NCBI GenBank assembly: GCA_003135495.1
Contig: PLBX01000244.1
Span: 1-6,238 of the forward strand
DNA from: Acidobacteriaceae bacterium
GTDB taxonomy: Bacteria; Acidobacteriota; Terriglobia; Terriglobales; Acidobacteriaceae
Direction of reading: 5' to 3'
DNA: 6,238 bases
Made by a program: the position numbers and the translations under genes. The notes beneath the pieces are model-generated. The model ran no database searches and was not told the DNA's origin. It saw only the letters and a program-made list of their open reading frames with translations. How positions within the stretch are numbered: the first letter of the stretch is position 1; each line of letters opens with the position of its first letter. Of this stretch, positions 1 to 5,934 are shown one piece after another.

Positions 1-2061
1 GATCATGACGGCTTTCTTGATCTCTACATCACCAATGGCATGGTCAGCGGTCCGTCACACGATGACTTGAACAGTTTTTTCTGGCGGCAGGTAGTTGCGA
101 ATTCTCCGAACGAGGCCAAACCTTCACAAAAGTATGAAGAGGGATGGAGCGCGATCAACGAGTTGATTCGCGCCGATGGCACGTGGAGCGGCTACGAGCG
201 CAATATCTTTTACGCGAATAACGGCGACGGCACTTTTTCCGATATTTCCGGCGCAATCGGTCTGGATTTTTTGGAAGACGGCCGCTCCTTCGCGCTTGCG
301 GACTTTGATCACGATGGGCGTCAGGAAGTATTTTTGAAGAATCGCAATGGTCCGCAGGTGCGGCTCCTGAAAAATGTCATGCGCGACCTGCCGCCTTCCA
401 TTTCATTTCGCCTTCGCGGCGTGAATAGTAATCGCGATGCCATCGGAGCGGTGATAACGCTGAAAACCGATACTGGACGCCAGGTTCGGTCGCTGCAGGC
501 TGGATCGGGGTTTCTGTCTCAACATTCTAAAGACATGTTTTTTGGCTTGGGTTCAGGAACGGGACAAAGTACCGTCAGCGCTTCGATTCGCTGGCCGAGC
601 GGCGCAGTTCAGGATTTCCACGATCTTCCAATTAATCATCGTGTGTGGATCGAGGAAAGTTCAGAGCCGTCTCGCATAGAGAGTTTTAAAACTTCGCCGC
701 CAACTAACAGTCGAGAAGTTAATGACGCAGATGTCACGGATCACAAAAACGACAATCCGGCCGCTTCAATTGAAACGTGGCTGCTGGCGCCCATCGAGTC
801 ACCGGACTTCACGCTGCCCGACCTTAACGGGCAAATGCGAACCTTATCTTCCCTCCGGGGAAAACAGGTGCTGCTTAATATTTGGTCGTCTGAGGCGGAG
901 TCATACAGAGACGATTGGAAAACTTTTGACCAGCATCACGCCGCTTGGGTGAGGGATGGCCTGCAAGTCATTTTCGTGAATGTTGACGGTCTGCCCGATG
1001 GATCAAGCATTTCGAAGGTAATGGGCGGGCAGCATTTATCGTTCACAATCCTGCGCGGCTCCGAGGATTTTGCCGCGGTTTACAACATTCTTTATCGCCA
1101 TTTATTTGACCGCCATCGCGACCTGATGCTCCCCACAACTTTTCTGATTAGTGCCCAGGGAGAGATCGTCAAGGTTTATCAAGGCCCGGTGGACGCCACT
1201 CACGTGGAATACGACTTTCGCCACATTCCTCAAACTGCTGCCGAACGTGTCGCCACAGCCCTGCCCTTCGCGGGCGTGACCGATGCAATCGAGTTTGGGC
1301 GCAATTATTTATCTTATGGCTCAGTATATTTTCAGCGCGGATATATGGAGCAAGCGGCGGCTTCTTTCCGCACCGCTCTGCGCGACGATCCTTCAAGCGC
1401 AGAGGCTATGTACGGAATTGGCAGCGTGTTTCTCGATCGACAGAAGATTCCGGAGGCGCGCGAGAGTTTCAAAAAAGCGATCAAGCTTCGTGCAAGCTAT
1501 CCCGGCACTTTGGCAAATTCGTGGAACAACCTCGGATTGATTGCCGCGCGGGACGGCCATAAAGATGAAGCAGTGCGGTACTTTCTTGAAGCGCTCAAGT
1601 TGAGTCCCGATCACTCGATTGCCCTCGATAATCTTGGTAGCGCTTATCGTCAACAGCAGCTTTGGGAAGATGCGCGTCACATTTACGAGCGCGCGCTGCA
1701 GGTCAATCCGAATGATGCGGAGGCGAACTACGGGATCGGGATGGTATTTGCACAGAAGGACGACGTGGAGCACGCCTTTGCATATTTGGAAAAAGCGTTG
1801 AAGCTGCGGCCGGTTTATCCCGAGGCCCTCAACAATCTTGGCATCCTTTATCTACACATGCAGCGTCCCAACGAAGCCGTGGCTAGTTTTGAAGAATCAA
1901 TTCGAGTGGCTCCCGCTTTCGATCAGGCATATCTGAACCTGGCGCGGGTCTATGCGATTGAAGGCGCGCCCGATAAGGCCCGGGCTGCTCTGCTCGTATT
2001 GCTCAAGCAACATCCAGGCCACGAGCAAGCGCAGAAGATGATGGAGCAATTGGGACAATGA
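1..2061 (+). CDS. CRTAC1-like ASPIC/UnbV protein fused to a thioredoxin-like domain and TPRs (5' partial)
   Basis: The frame is open from base 1, so the N-terminus, including any export signal, lies outside the window; 686 residues are visible. Residues 1-13 (starting DHDGFLDLY) and about 73-115 (NGDGTF, then DFDHDG at 102-107) are FG-GAP/VCBS calcium-loop repeats. An ASPIC/UnbV domain follows at about 145-219 (GAVITL, LGSG, IRWPSG). After a polar linker, residues 264-404 resemble an AhpC/TlpA-type thioredoxin fold (SPDFTLPDLNG, LLNIW, cis-proline motif LPTTFLI with Pro378). The CxxC site is absent: the two cysteine positions align to Ala299 and Tyr302, and the whole visible protein contains no cysteine. 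About seven TPRs fill 427-686. Proteins of this architecture are usually predicted to be exported and to work by protein-protein contact; the exact role is unknown. The stop overlaps the cupin start, which suggests translational coupling. Confidence 0.9.
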   Translation, partial: DHDGFLDLYITNGMVSGPSHDDLNSFFWRQVVANSPNEAKPSQKYEEGWSAINELIRADGTWSGYERNIFYANNGDGTFSDISGAIGLDFLEDGRSFALADFDHDGRQEVFLKNRNGPQVRLLKNVMRDLPPSISFRLRGVNSNRDAIGAVITLKTDTGRQVRSLQAGSGFLSQHSKDMFFGLGSGTGQSTVSASIRWPSGAVQDFHDLPINHRVWIEESSEPSRIESFKTSPPTNSREVNDADVTDHKNDNPAASIETWLLAPIESPDFTLPDLNGQMRTLSSLRGKQVLLNIWSSEAESYRDDWKTFDQHHAAWVRDGLQVIFVNVDGLPDGSSISKVMGGQHLSFTILRGSEDFAAVYNILYRHLFDRHRDLMLPTTFLISAQGEIVKVYQGPVDATHVEYDFRHIPQTAAERVATALPFAGVTDAIEFGRNYLSYGSVYFQRGYMEQAAASFRTALRDDPSSAEAMYGIGSVFLDRQKIPEARESFKKAIKLRASYPGTLANSWNNLGLIAARDGHKDEAVRYFLEALKLSPDHSIALDNLGSAYRQQQLWEDARHIYERALQVNPNDAEANYGIGMVFAQKDDVEHAFAYLEKALKLRPVYPEALNNLGILYLHMQRPNEAVASFEESIRVAPAFDQAYLNLARVYAIEGAPDKARAALLVLLKQHPGHEQAQKMMEQLGQ

Positions 2062-2402
2062 TGATGACGAATATAAAAACGGCGACGCACTATTCATGGG
2101 GAGAGGGCTGCGATGGCTGGTACCTTTTGCAGTCTGCGGAACTGACGATTATTCAGGAGCGCATGCCAGTTGGGACAAATGAAAAACTGCACCGCCATAC
2201 ACAGTCTCGGCAGTTTTTCTATGTGCTTTCCGGAAGCGCGATCATGACTCTCGACGGCGTCTCATCCACGATGGGCGAGCGCGATGGCATGGAGGTTCCA
2301 CCAGGTGTTCCTCACCAGATCGCGAATAGCGGAAAGACGCCGCTAGAATTTATTGTGACGTCGCAACCACCGAGCCACGGCGACCGCACTGATTTAGAGT
2401 GA
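2058..2402 (+). CDS. Small single-domain cupin protein
   Basis: A 114-residue protein with one cupin beta-barrel. Cupin motif 1 runs from about Gly39 to Gly59 with His45-x-His47, and motif 2 is PPGVPHQIAN at 81-90 with His86. Three of the four classical metal ligands are present, but the glutamate of motif 1 is Gln52 (RQFFYVLSG). From memory, this Gln form occurs in a recognisable cupin subfamily that also ends in a SHGDR-like motif, as here (106-110). The substrate is unknown; such proteins may be metal-dependent enzymes or sugar/small-molecule binders. The ATG at 2058 overlaps the upstream stop by 4 bases, and two more in-frame ATGs follow at 2061 and 2064. GGAG at 2043-2046, 11 bases upstream, is a modest ribosome site inside the upstream gene. 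No signal peptide is visible, so it is probably cytoplasmic. Confidence 0.85.
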   Translation: MMMTNIKTATHYSWGEGCDGWYLLQSAELTIIQERMPVGTNEKLHRHTQSRQFFYVLSGSAIMTLDGVSSTMGERDGMEVPPGVPHQIANSGKTPLEFIVTSQPPSHGDRTDLE

Positions 2403-2430
2403 GCCAGTTATTGCAACCGTCAGTGCTAGT

Positions 2431-2451
2431 GGCGGCAAAAATTTCGCCGCC
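2431..2451. terminator. Hairpin between the convergent cupin and fabH genes
   Basis: GGCGGC at 2431-2436 pairs perfectly with GCCGCC at 2446-2451 around a 9-base A/T-rich loop. It lies 28 bases past the cupin stop and 34 bases past the fabH stop, where a bidirectional terminator would be expected. No T-run follows on either strand, so it does not fit a standard intrinsic terminator; it may only stabilise 3' ends. Confidence 0.3.
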
Positions 2452-2485
2452 CGCGCAATTCTCTTGACGGCTTAGTACGGCGAAT

Positions 2486-3484
2486 TTAGTACGCCCAGCG
2501 CAGCAGCGTGGCGCCAGCCGTAAAACCGGCCCCTACCGACGCTAGCAGCACTAGATTGCCTTTTTTGAGCCGGCCTTCCTGTCGCGCCGTTTCCATCGCC
2601 AGCGGAATCGTTCCGGCGGTTGTGTTCCCATAGCGCTCGATGTTGACGATCACGGCCTCCGGCCGCATGTTCAAACGCTCTGCCGTCGCGGTGATGATGC
2701 GCTTGTTGGCCTGATGCGGAATGAAGGCGTCAATCTCGCTCCCACGAATGTTATTGCGCTTTAGAATCTCTTCGCACAACGCGGCCATTTTGCGGACCGC
2801 AAACTTAAAGACGGCCCCTCCATCCTGATGAACAAAGTGCATTTTCTTGTCGACGGTTTCATGGCTGGAGGGATTCAGGCTTCCGCCCCCCGGCATAAAC
2901 AGTGAGCACCCGCCCGAGCCATCCACTTCATGGATGAAGTCGATCAATCCCAACGATTCATCCTCCGCCGGTTCGAGTAAGACCGCTCCAGCGCCATCGC
3001 CAAAAATTACACAGGTAGCGCGGTCGGTATAGTCGATGATCGAGGACATCACGTCCGCGCCAATGACCAGCACTTTCTTGTGCGATCCGGTCGCCACAAA
3101 CTGCGCTCCGGCTTGCAGCGCATAAACAAACGCGGAGCATGCGCCCGATAGATCGAAGCCCCAGACATTTTTTGCTCCCAGCTTGTCTTGGACAAGACAC
3201 GCGGTTGATGGAAAAAACATGTCGGGCGTGACGGTACCGACAATAATTGCGTCCAGATCGGAAGGCTGAATGCCGCGCTCGGCAAGCGCTTTCTTGGCCG
3301 CCTCGACCGCGAGGTCGCTGGTCGCGACTCCTTTATCCACGATATGGCGCTCGCGAATACCGACGCGCTCCATGATCCACTGATCGTTGGTATCGACCAT
3401 TTTTTCGAGATCTGCGTTGGTTAGAAGGCGGGGCGGAACATAGGTGCCGAGAGCGCTGATCTTAACGCGCTGAACCTGACTCAA
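2486..3484 (-). CDS. fabH: Beta-ketoacyl-ACP synthase III
   Basis: A 332-residue KAS III, the usual family length. This enzyme condenses acetyl-CoA (or another short acyl-CoA) with malonyl-ACP to start type II fatty-acid synthesis in the cytoplasm. The catalytic triad is complete: Cys116 in the DLSGACSAF motif, His257 in IPHQAN, and Asn287 in YGNTTAG, matching E. coli Cys112/His244/Asn274. The nucleotide/CoA-side signature DTNDQWI and the C-terminal [13 protein letters not shown] are also typical. The start is TTG at 3484, giving [13 protein letters not shown], which lines up with normal FabH N-termini. It is supported by AGGAG six bases upstream; the nearest upstream ATG (3504) is out of frame. 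No other fatty-acid gene is adjacent, so this copy sits outside a fab cluster. Acyl-CoA preference cannot be read from sequence, and a KAS III-like role in secondary metabolism is possible but less likely. Confidence 0.96.
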   Translation of the reverse strand: MSQVQRVKISALGTYVPPRLLTNADLEKMVDTNDQWIMERVGIRERHIVDKGVATSDLAVEAAKKALAERGIQPSDLDAIIVGTVTPDMFFPSTACLVQDKLGAKNVWGFDLSGACSAFVYALQAGAQFVATGSHKKVLVIGADVMSSIIDYTDRATCVIFGDGAGAVLLEPAEDESLGLIDFIHEVDGSGGCSLFMPGGGSLNPSSHETVDKKMHFVHQDGGAVFKFAVRKMAALCEEILKRNNIRGSEIDAFIPHQANKRIITATAERLNMRPEAVIVNIERYGNTTAGTIPLAMETARQEGRLKKGNLVLLASVGAGFTAGATLLRWAY

Positions 3485-3490
3485 TGAGGT

Positions 3491-3495
3491 CTCCT
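3491..3495 (-). promoter_or_regulatory. Ribosome binding site that fixes the fabH TTG start
   Basis: On the minus strand the sequence reads AGGAG, then six bases, then TTG. This is the best Shine-Dalgarno match near any start in the window, and it is why the TTG at 3484 is preferred to other starts. Confidence 0.75.
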
Positions 3496-3509
3496 GGGTT
3501 GCATAGTGG

Positions 3510-3537
3510 AAAATAAATTCGATTCAAAGTGAATCAA
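3510..3537 (-). promoter_or_regulatory. Putative sigma70-type promoter of fabH
   Basis: On the minus strand, TTGATT (3537-3532) and TATTTT (3515-3510) are separated by 16 bases. Each matches four or five of six consensus positions, and they sit in an AT-rich island within GC-richer surroundings. The predicted transcript start is near 3503, giving a leader of about 20 bases that contains the AGGAG ribosome site. This means fabH need not depend on readthrough from the fur genes upstream. Confidence 0.45.
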
Positions 3538-3539
3538 TT
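3516..3539. promoter_or_regulatory. Operator-like inverted repeat inside the fabH promoter
   Basis: GATTCA (3521-3526) and TGAATC (3530-3535) form a perfect inverted repeat around AAG. AATT flanks both arms, so the symmetry extends to ten bases per arm with one extra C on the left. It covers the spacer and touches the putative -35, where a repressor dimer could block transcription. It does not match the FapR consensus that I know. The regulator is unknown. Confidence 0.4.
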
Positions 3540-3645
3540 ATTTTGAACGATGACGGCGAGAATGTCTAACGGGAGGAGTCTGTGCAGTGACGGGCGAGGA
3601 CGTCCGTCGCTCCATTGGCGTAGCGCTAAGGCGTTGCGCGAAACA

Positions 3646-4125
3646 CTAGCGCATCCGCGCAGCCAGGACTCCGAAGAACGGCAACGCAAAACGCTCGCCC
3701 TGCCACGCCTTGAGCGATAGGACAAACCACAAAAACAACATGCCCAGCGAGGCGAGAATTCCGAGCAAAAGAAAAGCCATTAGCGACGATGCAGCAAGAT
3801 TAGAGAGCAACATCGCAACCACCGTCAAACTTAGAAAAACGATCCAGAGAAAAATACTTTGCCAGGCGTGAAACCGTACAAAGAGGTGCCGTCGATATGT
3901 CGGCAAGAATAAAATCACGGCGGCTGGAATCAACGGCAAATATCCCGCAGCGGCCACGGCCCTTTCGAGCGGCGGTACAGGAGTCATGGACCATCCGCAA
4001 GCGGGGCAAAACGCCGCCTTCGGCGCCATCTGCGCGGCGCAGTGCGGACACCCCACCGTCGCCGGGGTGGCGTTTATTGGGGCACTCGCCGGATTATTTG
4101 GCGGTCTAAACGATTCGCCGTCCAT
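3646..4125 (-). CDS. Zinc-ribbon membrane protein, DUF4870/Tic20-like
   Basis: A 159-residue protein from ATG 4125. A disordered Pro/Ala-rich N-terminus is followed by a zinc ribbon, Cys26-x2-Cys29 and Cys40-x2-Cys43 (CPHC...CPACG). About three hydrophobic segments follow, at roughly 58-76, 88-110 and 113-138. RFHAWQSIFL (84-93) and the ending WQGERFALPFFGVLA (141-155) are hallmarks of the DUF4870/Tic20-like small membrane proteins, whose function is unknown. The start overlaps the 3' end of fur by 20 bases and is preceded by a purine-rich AAAGAAG at 4136-4130. A longer form from ATG 4203 is open, but it would add 26 residues read from the 15-bp repeat in the fur tail and has no ribosome site, so I reject it. 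It is probably cotranscribed and translationally coupled with fur. Confidence 0.82.
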   Translation of the reverse strand: MDGESFRPPNNPASAPINATPATVGCPHCAAQMAPKAAFCPACGWSMTPVPPLERAVAAAGYLPLIPAAVILFLPTYRRHLFVRFHAWQSIFLWIVFLSLTVVAMLLSNLAASSLMAFLLLGILASLGMLFLWFVLSLKAWQGERFALPFFGVLAARMR

Positions 4126-4651
4126 TGCTCTTCTTTCGGCCGTCGTCGCTGCGGCTGTCTTCGTTTCGGCCGTTTTCGTTTCGACAATCCTCGCAAACAC
4201 CATAAATCTGAAAAGTGTGGCGTGTAGTCACGTAATGGTGCTTGTGTCCAATTTCCTGTTCGATCTCTCCAACCTTCTCGGAGAAAAATTCGACTGACGC
4301 ACCACATTCGGTGCACACCATGTGGTGATGATTGCGCCGGTTGTACTGATGCTCGTAGCGCGCAATGCCATCGTGGAAGGCGACTTCGCTGGCCAGTCCG
4401 CATCCAGCGAGGAGCTTTAGAGTGCGATAGACGGTGGTAAACCCGATGCGCGGATCGGTTTTCTTAACCAGTCGGTGCAGTTCGTCGATTGAAAGATGTT
4501 CGCGGGTCTCGAGGAAAGTGCGAAGGATGGCGCTGCGCTGCCCAGTCTGCTTGAGGCCGACACGCTTCAGATGCTTAAGGAATATCCCTTCGGCTTCGCG
4601 GATATTCTCCCGCGAGATGGTGAGCTGATCGTCGATTCGATTCTGCAGCAT
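4106..4651 (-). CDS. fur: Fur-family metalloregulator with repetitive C-terminal tail
   Basis: A 181-residue Fur-type repressor: N-terminal winged helix (about 27-92, with the GFTTVYRTLKLL recognition region) and a metal-binding dimerisation domain (about 93-156). Structural zinc cysteines are present as Cys113-x2-Cys116 and Cys153-x2-Cys156. His52, Glu100, His108 and His110 match the E. coli Fur regulatory site (His33, Glu81, His88, His90); Glu133 and His145 match the second site. Glu100 and Glu121 occupy positions where PerR has Asp, which argues for iron-type Fur over a peroxide sensor, though the metal cannot be assigned firmly. Residues 157-181 are a charged tail absent from typical Fur and made by a DNA tandem repeat. 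I chose ATG 4651; an in-frame TTG at 4660 would add three residues. Neither has a clear Shine-Dalgarno. The 20-base overlap with the next gene suggests an operon. Confidence 0.9.
   Translation of the reverse strand: MLQNRIDDQLTISRENIREAEGIFLKHLKRVGLKQTGQRSAILRTFLETREHLSIDELHRLVKKTDPRIGFTTVYRTLKLLAGCGLASEVAFHDGIARYEHQYNRRNHHHMVCTECGASVEFFSEKVGEIEQEIGHKHHYVTTRHTFQIYGVCEDCRNENGRNEDSRSDDGRKKSNGRRIV
4139..4183. repeat. 15-bp tandem repeat in the tail of fur
   Basis: Three 15-base units lie end to end at 4183-4169, 4168-4154 and 4153-4139 (minus-strand reading CGAAACGAAAACGGC and variants). A weak fourth unit runs into the ATG of the next gene. Because 15 is a multiple of three, the Fur frame reads pentapeptides RNENG, RNEDS and RSDDG. 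The other minus frame reads ETKTA-like units. Confidence 0.8.
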
Positions 4652-4665
4652 GGCGTTCAAGAGGG

Positions 4666-4696
4666 AAAAAAGTAGCGAGGTCTGGCCTTCCAGACC
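4666..4696 (-). terminator. Hairpin with downstream U-tract in front of fur
   Basis: On the minus strand a perfect 7-bp stem with a 4-base loop (GGTCTGG-AAGG-CCAGACC, 4696-4679) is followed by seven bases and then six T (4671-4666). It lies between the stop of the TonB-C gene and the fur start. It could be an intrinsic terminator for the TonB-C transcript, although the gap before the T-run is longer than usual. It could instead be a structured fur leader. Confidence 0.45.
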
Positions 4697-4702
4697 ACCT
4701 TC

Positions 4703-4732
4703 ATGATAATTGGGGAACTCTGGTTAAGCCAA
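4703..4732 (-). promoter_or_regulatory. Candidate promoter of fur
   Basis: On the minus strand, TTGGCT (4732-4727) and TATCAT (4708-4703) are 18 bases apart. The -10 matches five of six consensus positions, the -35 four. The predicted start falls near 4696, the first base of the GGTCTGG hairpin. TGATAAT at 4704-4710 resembles one arm of a Fur box, but no second arm follows, so autoregulation is not supported. Confidence 0.3.
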
Positions 4733-4802
4733 CTGGAGGTTCGGGGGCCCGACTAAAACCAAGTTCGCGGTTGATCGAATTCGCCCCGTCGAATTGAGTA
4801 AT

Positions 4803-5822
4803 TCAGTACGATATCGAATAAATCACTCGCAACACAGTCTCGACATCGACCGGTTTGCCCTCACATAACGCAGGCTCGTAGCGCCACTGTTTAATAGCTT
4901 CTTCGGCCGACCGTTCTAGGTCAGGACTTACACGGGCAACTAACTTGCCAATCTTCGGGGTGCCGTCGATGCCGATCCGTGCATCAAAAGCCACCAAGCC
5001 TTGGACGTGATCCCGCTTGGCACTCAGGGGGTACTGTGGCTGCACCTTCTTTATTAAGCGGGGAAGAGTTGGATTCATGCAGCCGGCCGCAGGCGATACG
5101 CCAGAAGGCGGAGAAAATGAGTTCGGCGGAAACTGAGCGGGACTCGTAATCTCGGTAATAGCCGCTTGTGCCAGGGTCTTTCCACTTTCGGCGAAGCTCA
5201 GAAATCGCGGATAAACCTTGCCCCCGCCCACAGCTTGAACGTCCCTATCGACAAAGGATATCGGGCTGCGAGCAAGCGTTCCAGTATCGTCATTTAAACA
5301 GACGTCCCATGCGCGTTTCATCGTATCTGCAAACTCTGCGCAAGTCTGCGCCTCGCCGTGCTCTTTTCGTTTGCGAAGCTTTCTCACCGTAGCATTTTGC
5401 GGAAGAATTGGTTGCGTGAGCGACGCGGAAGACGCTCCCGCGAACGCCGCGCCCGACCCGAAACCTAGCGCTGCGTGCAAATCATAAATGTGTAGCGGGA
5501 GGAACTCAGTGCTGCGCTGAATCCAGACCGTCCCTTGACCGCCCTCCTGAAGTTCCACAAACCCTGGGAAATGGATCTCTTCTCGCCACTCATTAGGGCC
5601 GTTCCACAACAATTCGTAGTTTCCGTCAACAAGTTTTCCCTGCGTCTCGATCTGTACATCTGCCTTCATCTGAAACGAGGGCAACTCGAAGATGTTTGTC
5701 CGGTCGACCGCCTGCTCGATTTTCTTGATGGCGTCCTGTTGTTTGGCGCTTTCGTCGGAGGCAAACATTGGAGGTAGCCATAACCCGAGTAATGCTGCCA
5801 GAGCGATGTGCCTGTTTTTCAT
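4803..5822 (-). CDS. Secreted protein with C-terminal TonB domain
   Basis: A 339-residue protein. Residues 1-21 form a signal peptide or signal anchor (MKNR, then a hydrophobic stretch ending PPMFA). Residues about 50-115 (QMKADVQIE, NYELLWNGPNEWREEI) belong to a beta-rich domain I recall from acidobacterial proteins, LolA-like in feel but not assigned. Residues about 252-338 are a TonB C-terminal domain (QPQYPLSAKR, IGIDGTPKIG, IKQWRYEPA, GKPVDVETV). Four cysteines (161, 175, 248, 320) could form disulfides in the periplasm. It lacks the Pro-rich linker of a classical TonB, and no ExbB/ExbD is nearby, so automatic labels of energy transducer may be misleading. The ATG at 5822 places the signal peptide correctly; its ribosome site is weak. 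A possible -10, TAAAAT (5866-5861), has no good -35. The gene is divergent from the acylase gene. Confidence 0.85.
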   Translation of the reverse strand: MKNRHIALAALLGLWLPPMFASDESAKQQDAIKKIEQAVDRTNIFELPSFQMKADVQIETQGKLVDGNYELLWNGPNEWREEIHFPGFVELQEGGQGTVWIQRSTEFLPLHIYDLHAALGFGSGAAFAGASSASLTQPILPQNATVRKLRKRKEHGEAQTCAEFADTMKRAWDVCLNDDTGTLARSPISFVDRDVQAVGGGKVYPRFLSFAESGKTLAQAAITEITSPAQFPPNSFSPPSGVSPAAGCMNPTLPRLIKKVQPQYPLSAKRDHVQGLVAFDARIGIDGTPKIGKLVARVSPDLERSAEEAIKQWRYEPALCEGKPVDVETVLRVIYSISY

Positions 5823-5896
5823 CGCCGCATCTTACAACAGTCTGATAATTGCGTAACCACATTTTACTTGGCCTGTTGAATTCAGAAATCCTGCTG

Positions 5897-5925
5897 TTGT
5901 CACTAACTCCCCTCGCTCCTACAAT
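5897..5925 (+). promoter_or_regulatory. Sigma70-type promoter of the acylase gene, predicted leaderless
   Basis: TTGTCA (5897-5902) and TACAAT (5920-5925) are separated by exactly 17 bases, and each matches five of six consensus positions. The start ATG is only ten bases past the -10, so transcription should begin about 2-4 bases before it. No Shine-Dalgarno is present, in line with a leaderless mRNA. Confidence 0.6.
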
Positions 5926-5934
5926 CTTTGATTA

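Noticed and set aside
2472..2493. Direct repeat TTAGTACG, 14 bases apart, around the fabH stop; it resembles a FapR half-site.
   Set aside because: FapR operators are inverted repeats in promoters. This is a direct repeat at the 3' end of the gene, and eight bases can recur by chance.
3621..3652. TAGCGCTA and a later TAGCGC as a terminator after the zinc-ribbon gene.
   Set aside because: The downstream arm lies inside the coding end, the loop is long, and no T-run follows on the minus strand.
4126..4203. N-terminal extension of the zinc-ribbon protein from ATG 4203.
   Set aside because: It would overlap fur by 98 bases, has no ribosome site, and consists of repeat-derived Thr/Ala/Lys/Glu sequence. 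ATG 4125 has a purine-rich site and normal spacing.
3986..4297. Plus-strand open frame of 103 codons opposite fur and the zinc-ribbon gene.
   Set aside because: It is antisense to two well-supported genes, its product has low-complexity VSAVF repeats caused by the 15-bp DNA repeat, and it has no recognisable domain.
4704..4710. TGATAAT as a Fur box for fur autoregulation.
   Set aside because: Only one arm is present; the following bases (TGGGGAA) do not form the required inverted repeat.
4775..4795. Direct repeat TCGAATT, 14 bases apart, after the TonB-C gene.
   Set aside because: Only seven bases long, with no flanking symmetry or mobile-element context; probably chance.
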